Source: JAISFI01 sp031553775
GTDB lineage: Bacteria > Bacteroidota > Bacteroidia > Bacteroidales > Azobacteroidaceae
Direction: 5' to 3'
DNA: 24,442 nt
Assembly (NCBI GenBank): GCA_031553775.1
Contig: JAVBLA010000039.1
Location: forward strand, 1-24,442
Part shown: positions 7,208 through 14,092 of the stretch, in pieces
Layout of the letters: each line of letters begins with the position of its first letter
Position numbering within the stretch: the first letter of the stretch is position 1
Program-made: the position numbers and the translations under genes
Notes under the pieces: model-generated
Database searches by the model: none
Told to the model about the DNA's origin: nothing
The model's input: only the letters and a program-made list of their open reading frames with translations

Positions 7208-7234
7208 AATTGTTTTGTTTTTCAATGATAATTA

Positions 7235-8527
7235 TTACCTTCTGGAACTACGACTTCCACCGGAAGATCCGCTAGATCCGGAGGAAGAACGGCTGCTGCC
7301 TCCTCCACTATTGCCCATCGATGAACCGCTGGAACGGGACGATGAACCGCTGTTGTAACTGCCGCTACTACTGCTGCTGCTACTGCTCCTGGAAGAAGAA
7401 TTATAGCTATCATTACTACTGCTTCTGGTAGGAGCCGAAGAATTAGAACTGCCACTACTACTGCTACTCCTGGAAGAAGAAGAGTTATAACTACCGTTAC
7501 TGCTCCTGGAAGGAGTGGAATATGTTCTTCCTTCCGAAGAAGATGATGAACTTCTGGTTGTAGTTTCATCCGGAACATTATAGATTCTTGTCCTCGTTGT
7601 AGAAGACGATGTTCTTACATTATCCGAAGAACTGCGGGAAGAAGAAGTTCTTACATCACCGGAAGAACTGCGAGTGGTAGAAGATGAACGAGTAGTGCCG
7701 ACAGCCGCATCCCGGCTGGATCTGGCAGAAGAAGACCTTGTAGAATAGGTATCATCAACAGCGCGTGAAGACCGGGCTGATGTACCTCTGGAATAACGAT
7801 CACTATAGGCGGAAGAGCGTCCTCCGTAACTACTTCTCGATGCATAACCGGCATTTCCTCTCGGATTGTATGAATAATGGCTGTAATATCCACTGCCATA
7901 GCAACAGTAACCCGGGTAATAACCCGGATAGTATGGTGCATACCAGCTAGAATAGTACCAGGGTGAATACCAAGGATCATACCAAGGATAATACCATGAA
8001 TAAAAACCAGGTCTGTACCAGCCGTAATATCCCCATGAAGGTCCGTAATACCAGGGATCATACCAGCCGTTATAAGAACCGTAACCATATCCTACATTCA
8101 CATTAACCGACGGTGAAGAGTTTCTCTCTGTAAAATCAAGCACATACGAATCACCGTCCATGTACATGTTCACGTTATCAGCACCAATAACAGTAATCTT
8201 GGTCGGATCGTGAAATTTCACAATCCGCTGTGTATATTCATCATCCGTAATCACAACTTCGGAAGTATCCGGCACGGCCTCGTCTGTTACAAATCCGTCA
8301 CTGTATCTCCGGTTATATTCATCTATGTCCCGGGTATTTTCAGCAGTCACGGCTACCTGTCCTGTAGCTGGCCTTACCTGTACTTGTTGTACCTCTTTTT
8401 GAGGAGTAGTCTTTTGCTTTTTTGAAGAAGTATAAATATCATCAAAAAATTCACTTTCCTGGGCATAGCTTGAAAGGGCAAACAAACTGATCAACAACAA
8501 AGAGGAGCATTTAATCATAGTTTTCAT
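7235..8527 (-). CDS. Secreted low-complexity protein, Tyr/Trp-rich then Ser/Arg-rich
   Basis: 430 residues. A signal peptide (MKTMIKCSSLLLISLFALSS, cleavage after YAQ) is followed by a polar, acidic region (~25-130) that includes a predicted beta segment (KITVIGADNVNMYMDGDSYVLDF broken over ~112-135). Residues ~144-225 are extremely rich in Tyr, Trp, Gly and Pro with recurrent YDPWY / PWY units. Residues ~226-430 are dominated by Ser and Arg, ending SSRR, and likely disordered. I do not recognise a catalytic domain. Similar proteins occur in Bacteroidota as unnamed hypothetical genes. It is the first gene of the operon with the OmpP1 barrel and rhomboid, so a role at the cell envelope is a reasonable inference. 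ATG at 8527; a second ATG three codons later (8518) would also work. Confidence 0.75.
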   Translation of the reverse strand: MKTMIKCSSLLLISLFALSSYAQESEFFDDIYTSSKKQKTTPQKEVQQVQVRPATGQVAVTAENTRDIDEYNRRYSDGFVTDEAVPDTSEVVITDDEYTQRIVKFHDPTKITVIGADNVNMYMDGDSYVLDFTERNSSPSVNVNVGYGYGSYNGWYDPWYYGPSWGYYGWYRPGFYSWYYPWYDPWYSPWYYSSWYAPYYPGYYPGYCCYGSGYYSHYSYNPRGNAGYASRSSYGGRSSAYSDRYSRGTSARSSRAVDDTYSTRSSSARSSRDAAVGTTRSSSTTRSSSGDVRTSSSRSSSDNVRTSSSTTRTRIYNVPDETTTRSSSSSSEGRTYSTPSRSSNGSYNSSSSRSSSSSGSSNSSAPTRSSSNDSYNSSSRSSSSSSSSGSYNSGSSSRSSGSSMGNSGGGSSRSSSGSSGSSGGSRSSRR

Positions 8528-8622
8528 AGCGTTTTTCCTCCATATTTTAAATTCAATACATTACATTCTTTTAGACACACCTGCGTTCCATTGGTTTATT
8601 GCATGGAAAACATTCCATCAGA

Positions 8623-8652
8623 CAAAAATAATCAATTTAATACAGCAAACAA
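8623..8652 (-). promoter_or_regulatory. Promoter of the low-complexity/OmpP1/rhomboid operon
   Basis: On the reverse strand TTG (8652-8650), a 19-base spacer and TATTTTTG (8630-8623) match the Bacteroidetes sigma-70 consensus exactly. Leader of about 90 bases to the ATG at 8527. Confidence 0.75.
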
Positions 8653-8692
8653 CTTTTTATGTCGTATTTAACTTTTTACTACAAAAAACTGT

Positions 8693-8700
8693 TACTTTTG
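8693..8700 (+). promoter_or_regulatory. Probable -7 box for prmA
   Basis: TACTTTTG fits TAnnTTTG; no clear TTG stands 19-20 bases upstream. It diverges from the operon promoter at 8623-8652 and leaves a leader of about 100 bases with the repeats at 8746-8791. Confidence 0.45.
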
Positions 8701-8745
8701 CAAGCCTGAATCAAAACATCAATTGAGTTTGTTTTTTTATTTTCA

Positions 8746-8791
8746 ATTGGCTAAGGCCAATCTAACGATTCTCAATTTTCAATTTTCAATT
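8746..8791 (+). repeat. Hairpin plus tandem 7-base repeats in the prmA leader
   Basis: ATTGGC (8746-8751) pairs with GCCAAT (8756-8761) around a four-base loop, and downstream the unit CAATTTT is repeated (two full copies and a partial third, 8773-8791). Such tandem CAATTTT runs are frequent between genes of Bacteroidales and may be slipped-strand products. Confidence 0.6.
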
Positions 8792-8804
8792 ATTATAATG
8801 ACGT

Positions 8805-9653
8805 ATGAATTACTGTGAAGTTACATTTTCCTGCCAACCGAACGAAGAAACGGTCAAAGATATTTTGTGTTCTTTGCTGGGAGAGATCGGTTTTGAAAGT
8901 TTTTCGGAAAACGAAGAAAGCAATATCTGCGCTTATATACAGGAAGAGTTGTTTAATGAAGAAAATATCAATCAGGTTATCAGGGACTTCCCAATGGATG
9001 CCTCCATTTCATTTTCCTCCCAGGTAATCATTACCCGGAACTGGAATGAAGAATGGGAAAAACATTATTTTCAACCGATTATTATCGGCAGTGAATGTGC
9101 CATACATAGCTCGTTCCATCAGAATATTCCGCCGGTAAAATATGATATTGTGATCGATCCGAAAATGTCTTTCGGAACCGGACATCATGAAACGACCGGA
9201 CTGATCATAGGATTCCTGCTACAGGAAGAACTGGCCGGTAAATCTTTATTAGATATGGGATGCGGCACTTCCGTATTGGCCATTCTGGCATCTATGAAAG
9301 GGGCCGGGCCGGTAACTGCCATAGATAATGACGAATGGGCTTACAACAACTCATTGGAAAACATCCGGCTGAACAGAATGGAAGAAATACAGGTGCAATT
9401 AGGAGATGCCTCCCTGCTGGGAAAAGAAAAATTCGATATCATACTGGCTAATATCAACCGGAATAGTTTATTAAGGGATATACCGGCCTATGCACAATGC
9501 ATGCACCTGGATTCGGATTTATACATGAGCGGATTTTACACGGAAGACATTCCTGCCATCCGGGAAGTTTGCGAAAAAAATGAACTCGCGTTCCGCACCT
9601 TTCGGTCCAACAACAATTGGGCAGCCGTAAAATTCACGAAAACCGGGAACTAA
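8805..9653 (+). CDS. prmA: Ribosomal protein L11 methyltransferase
   Basis: 282 residues, normal length for PrmA, which trimethylates amino groups of ribosomal protein L11 (uL11) with S-adenosylmethionine. The N-terminal substrate-recognition domain ends in the family signature NWNEEWEKHYFQPI, then FGTGHHETT and the SAM-binding motif LLDMGCGTSVLAI (Asp150 onward), Asp of TAIDNDEWA for the ribose, and motif IV ANINRN near residue 215. Start ATG at 8805 with no Shine-Dalgarno. A bidirectional terminator follows at 9700, so it appears monocistronic; the next unit encodes SRP RNA and tRNA-Thr. Confidence 0.95.
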   Translation: MNYCEVTFSCQPNEETVKDILCSLLGEIGFESFSENEESNICAYIQEELFNEENINQVIRDFPMDASISFSSQVIITRNWNEEWEKHYFQPIIIGSECAIHSSFHQNIPPVKYDIVIDPKMSFGTGHHETTGLIIGFLLQEELAGKSLLDMGCGTSVLAILASMKGAGPVTAIDNDEWAYNNSLENIRLNRMEEIQVQLGDASLLGKEKFDIILANINRNSLLRDIPAYAQCMHLDSDLYMSGFYTEDIPAIREVCEKNELAFRTFRSNNNWAAVKFTKTGN

Positions 9654-9699
9654 AAAAAATATTGAAAAAATATTTTTTTGACTATCAATACATTACCAC

Positions 9700-9727
9700 A
9701 AAAAGGAGGGCTCCCCTCCTTTTTTCT
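9700..9727 (+). terminator. Rho-independent terminator after prmA
   Basis: AAAAAGGAGGG (9700-9710) pairs perfectly with CCCTCCTTTTT (9714-9724) around a CTC loop, followed by more T. The T-run flows directly into the -33 element of the SRP RNA promoter. Confidence 0.85.
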
Positions 9728-9728
9728 T

Positions 9729-9758
9729 TTGCATATTCAATAAAAAGCAGTACTTTTG
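9729..9758 (+). promoter_or_regulatory. Promoter of the SRP RNA/tRNA-Thr unit
   Basis: TTG (9729-9731), 19 bases, TACTTTTG (9751-9758): a full consensus match placed a few bases before the RNA. The -33 element lies within the T-run of the prmA terminator. Confidence 0.85.
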
Positions 9759-9760
9759 CG

Positions 9761-9860
9761 CCCGGGTAAGTCCTACACGGCCAGCTCCCTTCGAATCCCC
9801 CAGGGTCTGACGACAGCAAGGGTAGTCGGTTGTAGCGGCGCGATGTAGTAAGCTTACCCA
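9761..9860 (+). ncRNA. ffs: Signal recognition particle RNA (4.5S, small bacterial type)
   Basis: About 100 bases. The ends pair (GGGTAAG 9764-9770 with CTTACCC 9853-9859; CTACA 9773-9777 with TGTAG 9844-9848) and the apex holds the SRP domain IV signature around CCCCCAGGGTC ... GACAGCAAGGG, the Ffh-binding symmetric and asymmetric loops. The RNA joins Ffh and FtsY to target membrane proteins during translation. The apical tetraloop between GTC and GAC (9808-9811) reads TGAC, where the common SRP loop is GGAA. A six-base T-rich spacer separates it from the tRNA-Thr gene, so both are likely cut from one transcript. Exact ends are inferred from the fold. Confidence 0.9.
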
Positions 9861-9865
9861 TTTTT

Positions 9866-9939
9866 GCCTCTTTAGCTCAGTTGGCCAGAGCACGTGATTT
9901 GTAATCTCGGGGTCGTTGGTTCGAATCCGACAAGAGGCT
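9866..9939 (+). tRNA. tRNA-Thr (anticodon TGT)
   Basis: A full cloverleaf: acceptor GCCTCTT/AAGAGGC, D-arm GCTC/GAGC, anticodon loop TTTGTAA with TGT at 9900-9902, T-arm GTTGG-TTCGAAT-CCGAC, discriminator T at 9939. CCA is not encoded. The anticodon stem CGTGA/TCTCG has a U-U mismatch at its middle pair. Six bases downstream of SRP RNA and followed by a terminator. Confidence 0.96.
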
Positions 9940-9952
9940 CAAAAAAAAGCAT

Positions 9953-9988
9953 AAAAAAAACCGGTTCAAAATATGAATCGGTTTTTTT
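9953..9988. terminator. Bidirectional terminator between tRNA-Thr and the thioredoxin-like gene
   Basis: CCGGTTCA (9961-9968) pairs with TGAATCGG (9974-9981) with one G-T pair, flanked by eight A on the left and seven T on the right. It serves the RNA unit on the + strand and the gene ending at 10013 on the - strand. Confidence 0.85.
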
Positions 9989-10012
9989 ATTATCCGGATA
10001 TAAATCCGTAGC

Positions 10013-10492
10013 TTAAATTTTCTCCAGAACGCTTTCCAGTTCATCCGGTGTTACATTCACCGCGACAATAACACCCTGCGGATTCACTAAAATATTCTTA
10101 AAACCTTCCGATAACCGGTAATCTTTAAAAACCTGTGATTGTTTTCCTGCAGGAATATTGAATTGAAAAGCTGGATTCAGACGATCGGTCTTAATGGTCT
10201 CTTCAAAAACCGATTTTTTCTCGTCGAAAGAAATGGAAATCATCTGTATATCTTCCCGATGCAACTGGTTCAATTTATTTGAAAGCAACACGTTGTCGGC
10301 GCGGGAAGCAGCATCATAGGCTGCCCATAACTGCAGCAAGGAATATTTGCCTTTGAGTGAAAGATGCTGAAGATGTACTTCCGGTGCGGATTCTCCGGGA
10401 CGAATTCCCGTCAAAACCAGTGTATCTCCTGTTGTATATGCCATGGAAAAAAAGACGGCTACAAGCAAGAGTACAGTCTTTACAAACTTCAT
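10013..10492 (-). CDS. Thioredoxin-fold (TlpA-like) protein lacking the CxxC motif
   Basis: 159 residues: signal peptide or N-terminal anchor (1-19), then a TlpA/AhpC-type thioredoxin fold (PGESAPEVHLQHLSLKGKY; LLQLWAAYDAASR; IQMISISFDE; a cis-Pro-like stretch VNPQGVIVAV). In TlpA proteins the active site is W-x-x-W-C-x-x-C; here residues 56-64 read WAAYDAASR, so both cysteines are replaced (Asp60, Ser63) and no Cys remains anywhere in the protein. It therefore cannot be a thiol oxidoreductase and may be a binding or scaffold protein of the periplasm. It has its own promoter (10605-10635) and a leader with a mini-ORF (10515-10555). Confidence 0.8.
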   Translation of the reverse strand: MKFVKTVLLLVAVFFSMAYTTGDTLVLTGIRPGESAPEVHLQHLSLKGKYSLLQLWAAYDAASRADNVLLSNKLNQLHREDIQMISISFDEKKSVFEETIKTDRLNPAFQFNIPAGKQSQVFKDYRLSEGFKNILVNPQGVIVAVNVTPDELESVLEKI

Positions 10493-10514
10493 AATAACTT
10501 GTTTAGGTAAATAC

Positions 10515-10555
10515 TCAATTCACGTACGCGTACATGAACCTCCTGACTTTCAGGA
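10515..10555 (-). promoter_or_regulatory. Leader mini-ORF with hairpin-embedded Shine-Dalgarno
   Basis: On the reverse strand TCCTGA (10555-10550) pairs with TCAGGA (10546-10541) around AAG. The 3' arm runs into AGGAGG (10544-10539), a perfect Shine-Dalgarno, followed after three bases by ATG (10535-10533) and the frame Met-Tyr-Ala-Tyr-Val-Asn-stop (TGA 10517-10515). The coding bases include the palindrome GTACGCGTAC (10524-10533). Such a Shine-Dalgarno is rare in Bacteroidetes. It looks like a leader peptide or a hairpin-controlled ribosome site; function inferred. Confidence 0.4.
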
Positions 10556-10604
10556 TATCGCAGAGATAAATACATCTGCCTGATTTTTTACTTACAAATC
10601 GCAG

Positions 10605-10635
10605 CAAAGGTAAGAGTTTTATTCAATATGAACAA
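10605..10635 (-). promoter_or_regulatory. Promoter of the thioredoxin-like gene
   Basis: TTG (10635-10633), 20 bases, TACCTTTG (10612-10605) on the reverse strand. Leader of about 105 bases containing the mini-ORF and palindromes described at 10515-10555. Confidence 0.7.
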
Positions 10636-10652
10636 ATTCTGATAGTTTTTTT

Positions 10653-13025
10653 TCACAGAAGTGCCTGTTTCACAACATCTTTTATATCTCTGACATAAAT
10701 AAAACGCAATCCTTTCAAATATATTTCATTGATTTCGTCTACATGTTTTCTGTTATCTTCACAGAGAATAATTTCTTTGATTCCCGCCCGTTTGGCTGCC
10801 AGAATTTTTTCTTTGATCCCTCCTACCGGTAAGACTTTTCCCCTCAGTGTAATTTCTCCGGTCATAGCCAAATGCGGCTTGAGTTTTTTACCGGTCAGGG
10901 AAGAAACCATGGAAGTCACCATGGTAATACCGGCCGAAGGCCCGTCTTTGGGAATCGCTCCTTCAGGCACATGTAAATGAATATCCGAATTTTCGAGTTT
11001 GACTTCGTCGATTTCCAACTCTGAAAGATGTGACTTAATATATTCCAGTGCCAAAATGGCAGATTCTTTCATTACTTCGCCCAAATTACCTGTGATAGTA
11101 AGTTTAGCTCCCTTCCCTTTGCTCAGGGCGGACTCAACAAATAATATCTCACCACCGGAAGAAGTCCACGCCAAGCCGGTAACCACACCCGAATAGGTCT
11201 TTCCTTCATATTTATCTTTCGAATATTCCTTTACCCCCAGATAATCAGGAAGATTTTCCACTCCAAGAAGTTTTGGATAAGGCTCATCTCCTGCTATTTT
11301 ACGGGCTATTTTACGCATAATCTTGGCAATTTTTTTATCCAATTCCCTGACTCCTGATTCTCGCGTATACGACTCAATAATAACTTCCAGGGTCTTTTTC
11401 TGAATATCAAAAGCCTTCCTGCTTACACCATGATTATCCAACTGTTTGGGTACCAGATATTTTCTGGCAATTTCAATCTTTTCTTCCATGATATAGCCAC
11501 TGATATCGATCACCTCCATCCGGTCTAACAACGGCTGGGAAATAGTGGCCAGAGTATTGGCAGTAGCGATAAAAAGCAGCTTGGACAGGTCGTAGTCAAT
11601 ATCCAAATAATTATCATGAAAAGCCACATTCTGTTCAGGATCCAGGACTTCCAGTAAAGCTGCTGCAGGATCGCCTTTATAATCCTGTCCCACCTTATCG
11701 ATCTCATCCAGAATCATCACAGGATTGGAAGAACCTGCCTTTTTAATTCCCTGTACAATCCGGCCGGGCATGGCCCCGATATAAGTACGGCGATGGCCTC
11801 TGATTTCAGCTTCGTCATGCAATCCTCCCAGCGACAAGCGGATATACTTTCTTTTCAAAGCTTCAGCCACCGATTTACCTAAGGAGGTTTTTCCTACTCC
11901 CGGAGGACCGTATAAACAAAGGATCGGCGATTTCAGATCCCCTTTCAATTTTAAGACTGCCAGATGTTCCAGAATACGCTCTTTTACTTTTTCCAGACCA
12001 AAATGATCCCTGTCCAGCACTTTTTGAGCTCGTTTCAGGTTAAAATCATCCGGTGTATAACTCATCCAGGGAAGGCTCAGTATTGTCTGCACATAAGTCA
12101 GCTGCATCGAATAATCAGGAGATTGCGGATGCATCCGTTCCAGTTTTTTCAATTCCTTATCAAAAATAGCCTTGGCTTCTTCAGGAAATTTGGTTTTTGC
12201 GGCTTTCTCCCTTAGTTCGTTAATTTCCACATCATTGGAGTTTCCGCCCAAAGCTTCCTGGATATTCTTCATCTCCTGTTTCAGAAAATACTCCCGTTGT
12301 TGCTGGTCGATCTCCACTTTCGTTTTTTCCCGCACGGACTCCCTGATCTCCAGGAATTGCACTTCATGATCCAACAAAGACAACAGCACATTATTTCGTT
12401 CTTTGACATCATCTGTTTCCAACACTTTTTGCTTTTCTGAAGAAGAAGCTTCCAAAGTAGTCAAAGCCAGGTTCAGAATATAATTATCATCTTTGGATTT
12501 CCGCATGGAATCCAGCACAAAAGTCGGAGGATTAATTTTAGAAGAAAGCATATGCAGGGTCAACTCCCTGATATTGGTCATCTGCGCCTCCAGCTCCTTA
12601 TCTCCTTTGGCAGGAATTATATCTTCCAGCAAAGTATAGGAAACCCGCATATAAGGCTCATCCGAGAGAATTTCTTCCAGCCGGAATCGTCTGACACCTT
12701 GCAATAAAACGGTAATATTATCAGTACCTTCATCCATGATATTGATAATCCGGGCAACCACTCCCACCGGGTAAAAATCACCGGGTTGAGGATCATCCAG
12801 GTCCGGGTTTTTCTGGCAGACAGCACCTAACAGGCCATTATTCTTCTGGACTTCCTGCACCAATCGCATCGATTTATAACGGCTTACGTTTACCGGGATC
12901 GGCGTTCCCGGTAAAAATACCATATTCCGTAAAGGCAGCAAGGGAAGCTCCGGTCCCAAATTTTTAATGTCATCCGAACCCGCTTCGATGATAATTTCCG
13001 CAAAATCTGTAAATTTGTCAGACAT
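10653..13025 (-). CDS. lon: ATP-dependent protease Lon
   Basis: 790 residues, full length for cytoplasmic LonA, which unfolds and degrades damaged and regulatory proteins as a hexamer. Order: N-terminal substrate-binding LAN domain (LPLLPLRNMVFLPGTPIPV), coiled-coil linker around EKTKVEIDQQQREYFLKQEM, AAA+ module with Walker A GPPGVGKT (~372-379) and Walker B VMILDEIDK, and the protease domain with catalytic Ser697 in DGPSAGIT and Lys740 in GGIKEK, the expected 43 residues apart. ATG at 13025. No consensus promoter or heat-shock operator was obvious in the upstream 200 bp, which it shares with the divergent tRNA methyltransferase gene. Confidence 0.97.
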   Translation of the reverse strand: MSDKFTDFAEIIIEAGSDDIKNLGPELPLLPLRNMVFLPGTPIPVNVSRYKSMRLVQEVQKNNGLLGAVCQKNPDLDDPQPGDFYPVGVVARIINIMDEGTDNITVLLQGVRRFRLEEILSDEPYMRVSYTLLEDIIPAKGDKELEAQMTNIRELTLHMLSSKINPPTFVLDSMRKSKDDNYILNLALTTLEASSSEKQKVLETDDVKERNNVLLSLLDHEVQFLEIRESVREKTKVEIDQQQREYFLKQEMKNIQEALGGNSNDVEINELREKAAKTKFPEEAKAIFDKELKKLERMHPQSPDYSMQLTYVQTILSLPWMSYTPDDFNLKRAQKVLDRDHFGLEKVKERILEHLAVLKLKGDLKSPILCLYGPPGVGKTSLGKSVAEALKRKYIRLSLGGLHDEAEIRGHRRTYIGAMPGRIVQGIKKAGSSNPVMILDEIDKVGQDYKGDPAAALLEVLDPEQNVAFHDNYLDIDYDLSKLLFIATANTLATISQPLLDRMEVIDISGYIMEEKIEIARKYLVPKQLDNHGVSRKAFDIQKKTLEVIIESYTRESGVRELDKKIAKIMRKIARKIAGDEPYPKLLGVENLPDYLGVKEYSKDKYEGKTYSGVVTGLAWTSSGGEILFVESALSKGKGAKLTITGNLGEVMKESAILALEYIKSHLSELEIDEVKLENSDIHLHVPEGAIPKDGPSAGITMVTSMVSSLTGKKLKPHLAMTGEITLRGKVLPVGGIKEKILAAKRAGIKEIILCEDNRKHVDEINEIYLKGLRFIYVRDIKDVVKQALL

Positions 13026-13146
13026 ATGTTTAATAAGATATTGTTTTCAATGATTATATCAATAAACAATTAATGTGCCAAAAATCCGGATCATCTATTC
13101 AACGTTTTCGATAAGCAATAGCAGAAGCCAAGTTTACTTGATCATG

Positions 13147-13187
13147 TTATTGCGAGACTTAACAATCGAGGAGCGAAGGCAACTCAA
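13147..13187. repeat. Degenerate GCGAG/GAGCGAAG-type intergenic repeat
   Basis: The stretch from ATTGCGAG (13149) to GAGGAGCGAAGGCAA (ending 13182) is an imperfect inverted repeat (TTGC / GCAA ends) and resembles the ATTGCGAG...GAAGCAAT palindromic repeats dispersed in many bacterial genomes. Only one degenerate copy is seen. Confidence 0.3.
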
Positions 13188-13216
13188 AACGGGTAAATTT
13201 ATTGAATGGTTTTCAT

Positions 13217-13224
13217 TACCTTTG
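13217..13224 (+). promoter_or_regulatory. -7 promoter box directly before the trmN6-like start
   Basis: TACCTTTG is a full TAnnTTTG match; its last base lies only four bases before the ATG at 13229, so transcription should begin at or next to the start codon. No TTG stands at -33. Confidence 0.55.
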
Positions 13225-13228
13225 CCGG

Positions 13229-13936
13229 ATGCCGAATAAATTCTTTCAATTCAAACAGTTTACCGTTCACCAGAACTGGTGCGCCATGAAAGTAGGGACC
13301 GACGGCGTATTACTCGGGGCATGGGCCGATTGCCGGAAAAGCACCCGGAGCATCCTCGATATCGGTACAGGCTCCGGATTAATCGCCCTGATGCTAGCAC
13401 AACGCTCGGAGGCCCTGATCGACGCAATAGATATAGAAGAAGATGCTTGTAGACAAGCTATTTTCAATGTAGATAACAGTCCTTTTCAAAACAGGATCAA
13501 CGTTATTCCGGCCAGTCTCCAGGATTTTCATACGGAAACACGCTATGACCTGATTATCTGCAACCCTCCTTTCTTTTCAAACGCATTGAAATGCCCTGAT
13601 GAACAACGAAACAATGCCAGGCACAATGATCATCTGCCATTTGATCTACTCCTGAAAAAAAGTGCTGCCTTATTAAACAACGACGGGAAACTCGCCCTCA
13701 TTATTCCATTCGATTCCGAACCTATTCTGGTCCGGGAAGCCGGATCTGCCGGATTATACCCCGTAAGAAAAACGCTGGTAAGGCCCAAGCCTCACAGTCC
13801 TTATAAACGTATCCTGATAGAATTTTCCCGGGAAAAACACCAGGAACCGGCAAACGAATTAATAATCGAACTTGAAAGGCATATCTACAGCAGTGAATAT
13901 ATCGCTCTTACACAGGATTTTTACCTGAAGATGTAA
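13229..13936 (+). CDS. trmN6: tRNA1(Val) adenine-37 N6-methyltransferase (TrmN6/YfiC type)
   Basis: 235 residues from the ATG at 13229. The frame is open from a TTG at 13202, but those nine codons lie on the promoter box and are probably not translated. It is a class I SAM-dependent methyltransferase: QFKQFTVHQNWCAMKVGTDGVLLG is the family N-terminus (split at residues ~5-28), motif I DIGTGSGLIAL (Asp44), acidic DIEEDA for the ribose, and the catalytic NPPF (112-115) of N6-adenine methylases, with FSNALK following. The TrmN6/YfiC family methylates A37 of tRNA1(Val). Divergent from lon; not overlapped by other genes. Confidence 0.88.
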   Translation: MPNKFFQFKQFTVHQNWCAMKVGTDGVLLGAWADCRKSTRSILDIGTGSGLIALMLAQRSEALIDAIDIEEDACRQAIFNVDNSPFQNRINVIPASLQDFHTETRYDLIICNPPFFSNALKCPDEQRNNARHNDHLPFDLLLKKSAALLNNDGKLALIIPFDSEPILVREAGSAGLYPVRKTLVRPKPHSPYKRILIEFSREKHQEPANELIIELERHIYSSEYIALTQDFYLKM

Positions 13937-13974
13937 AATAATCCATGTTAAAACACGAAAAAAAAGCCATATAA

Positions 13975-14005
13975 TTGTATACTTTCAAATTCTTTATTAC
14001 CTTTG
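13975..14005 (+). promoter_or_regulatory. Promoter of the spt-NlpC operon
   Basis: TTG (13975-13977), 20 bases, TACCTTTG (13998-14005). Leader of about 80 bases with an imperfect inverted repeat (CCTTGAAGGGGCCC-TGAAGG near 14029-14048). Confidence 0.75.
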
Positions 14006-14092
14006 CAGCCTGCTTTTTTCTGAGCTACCTTGAAGGGGCCCTGAAGGCAGTGATCAAATACTTTTGATTATTAACTTAGCATATAGCTTACA

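Noticed and set aside
7222..8088. Two reverse-strand frames (118 and 145 codons) inside the low-complexity gene
   Set aside because: They are shifted readings of the Ser/Arg and Tyr/Trp repeats, giving odd Val/Leu/Ile and Ile/Thr/His-rich products, within a longer frame that has a signal peptide.
9693..9893. 66-codon reverse frame
   Set aside because: It lies across the terminator, SRP RNA and tRNA-Thr on the opposite strand.
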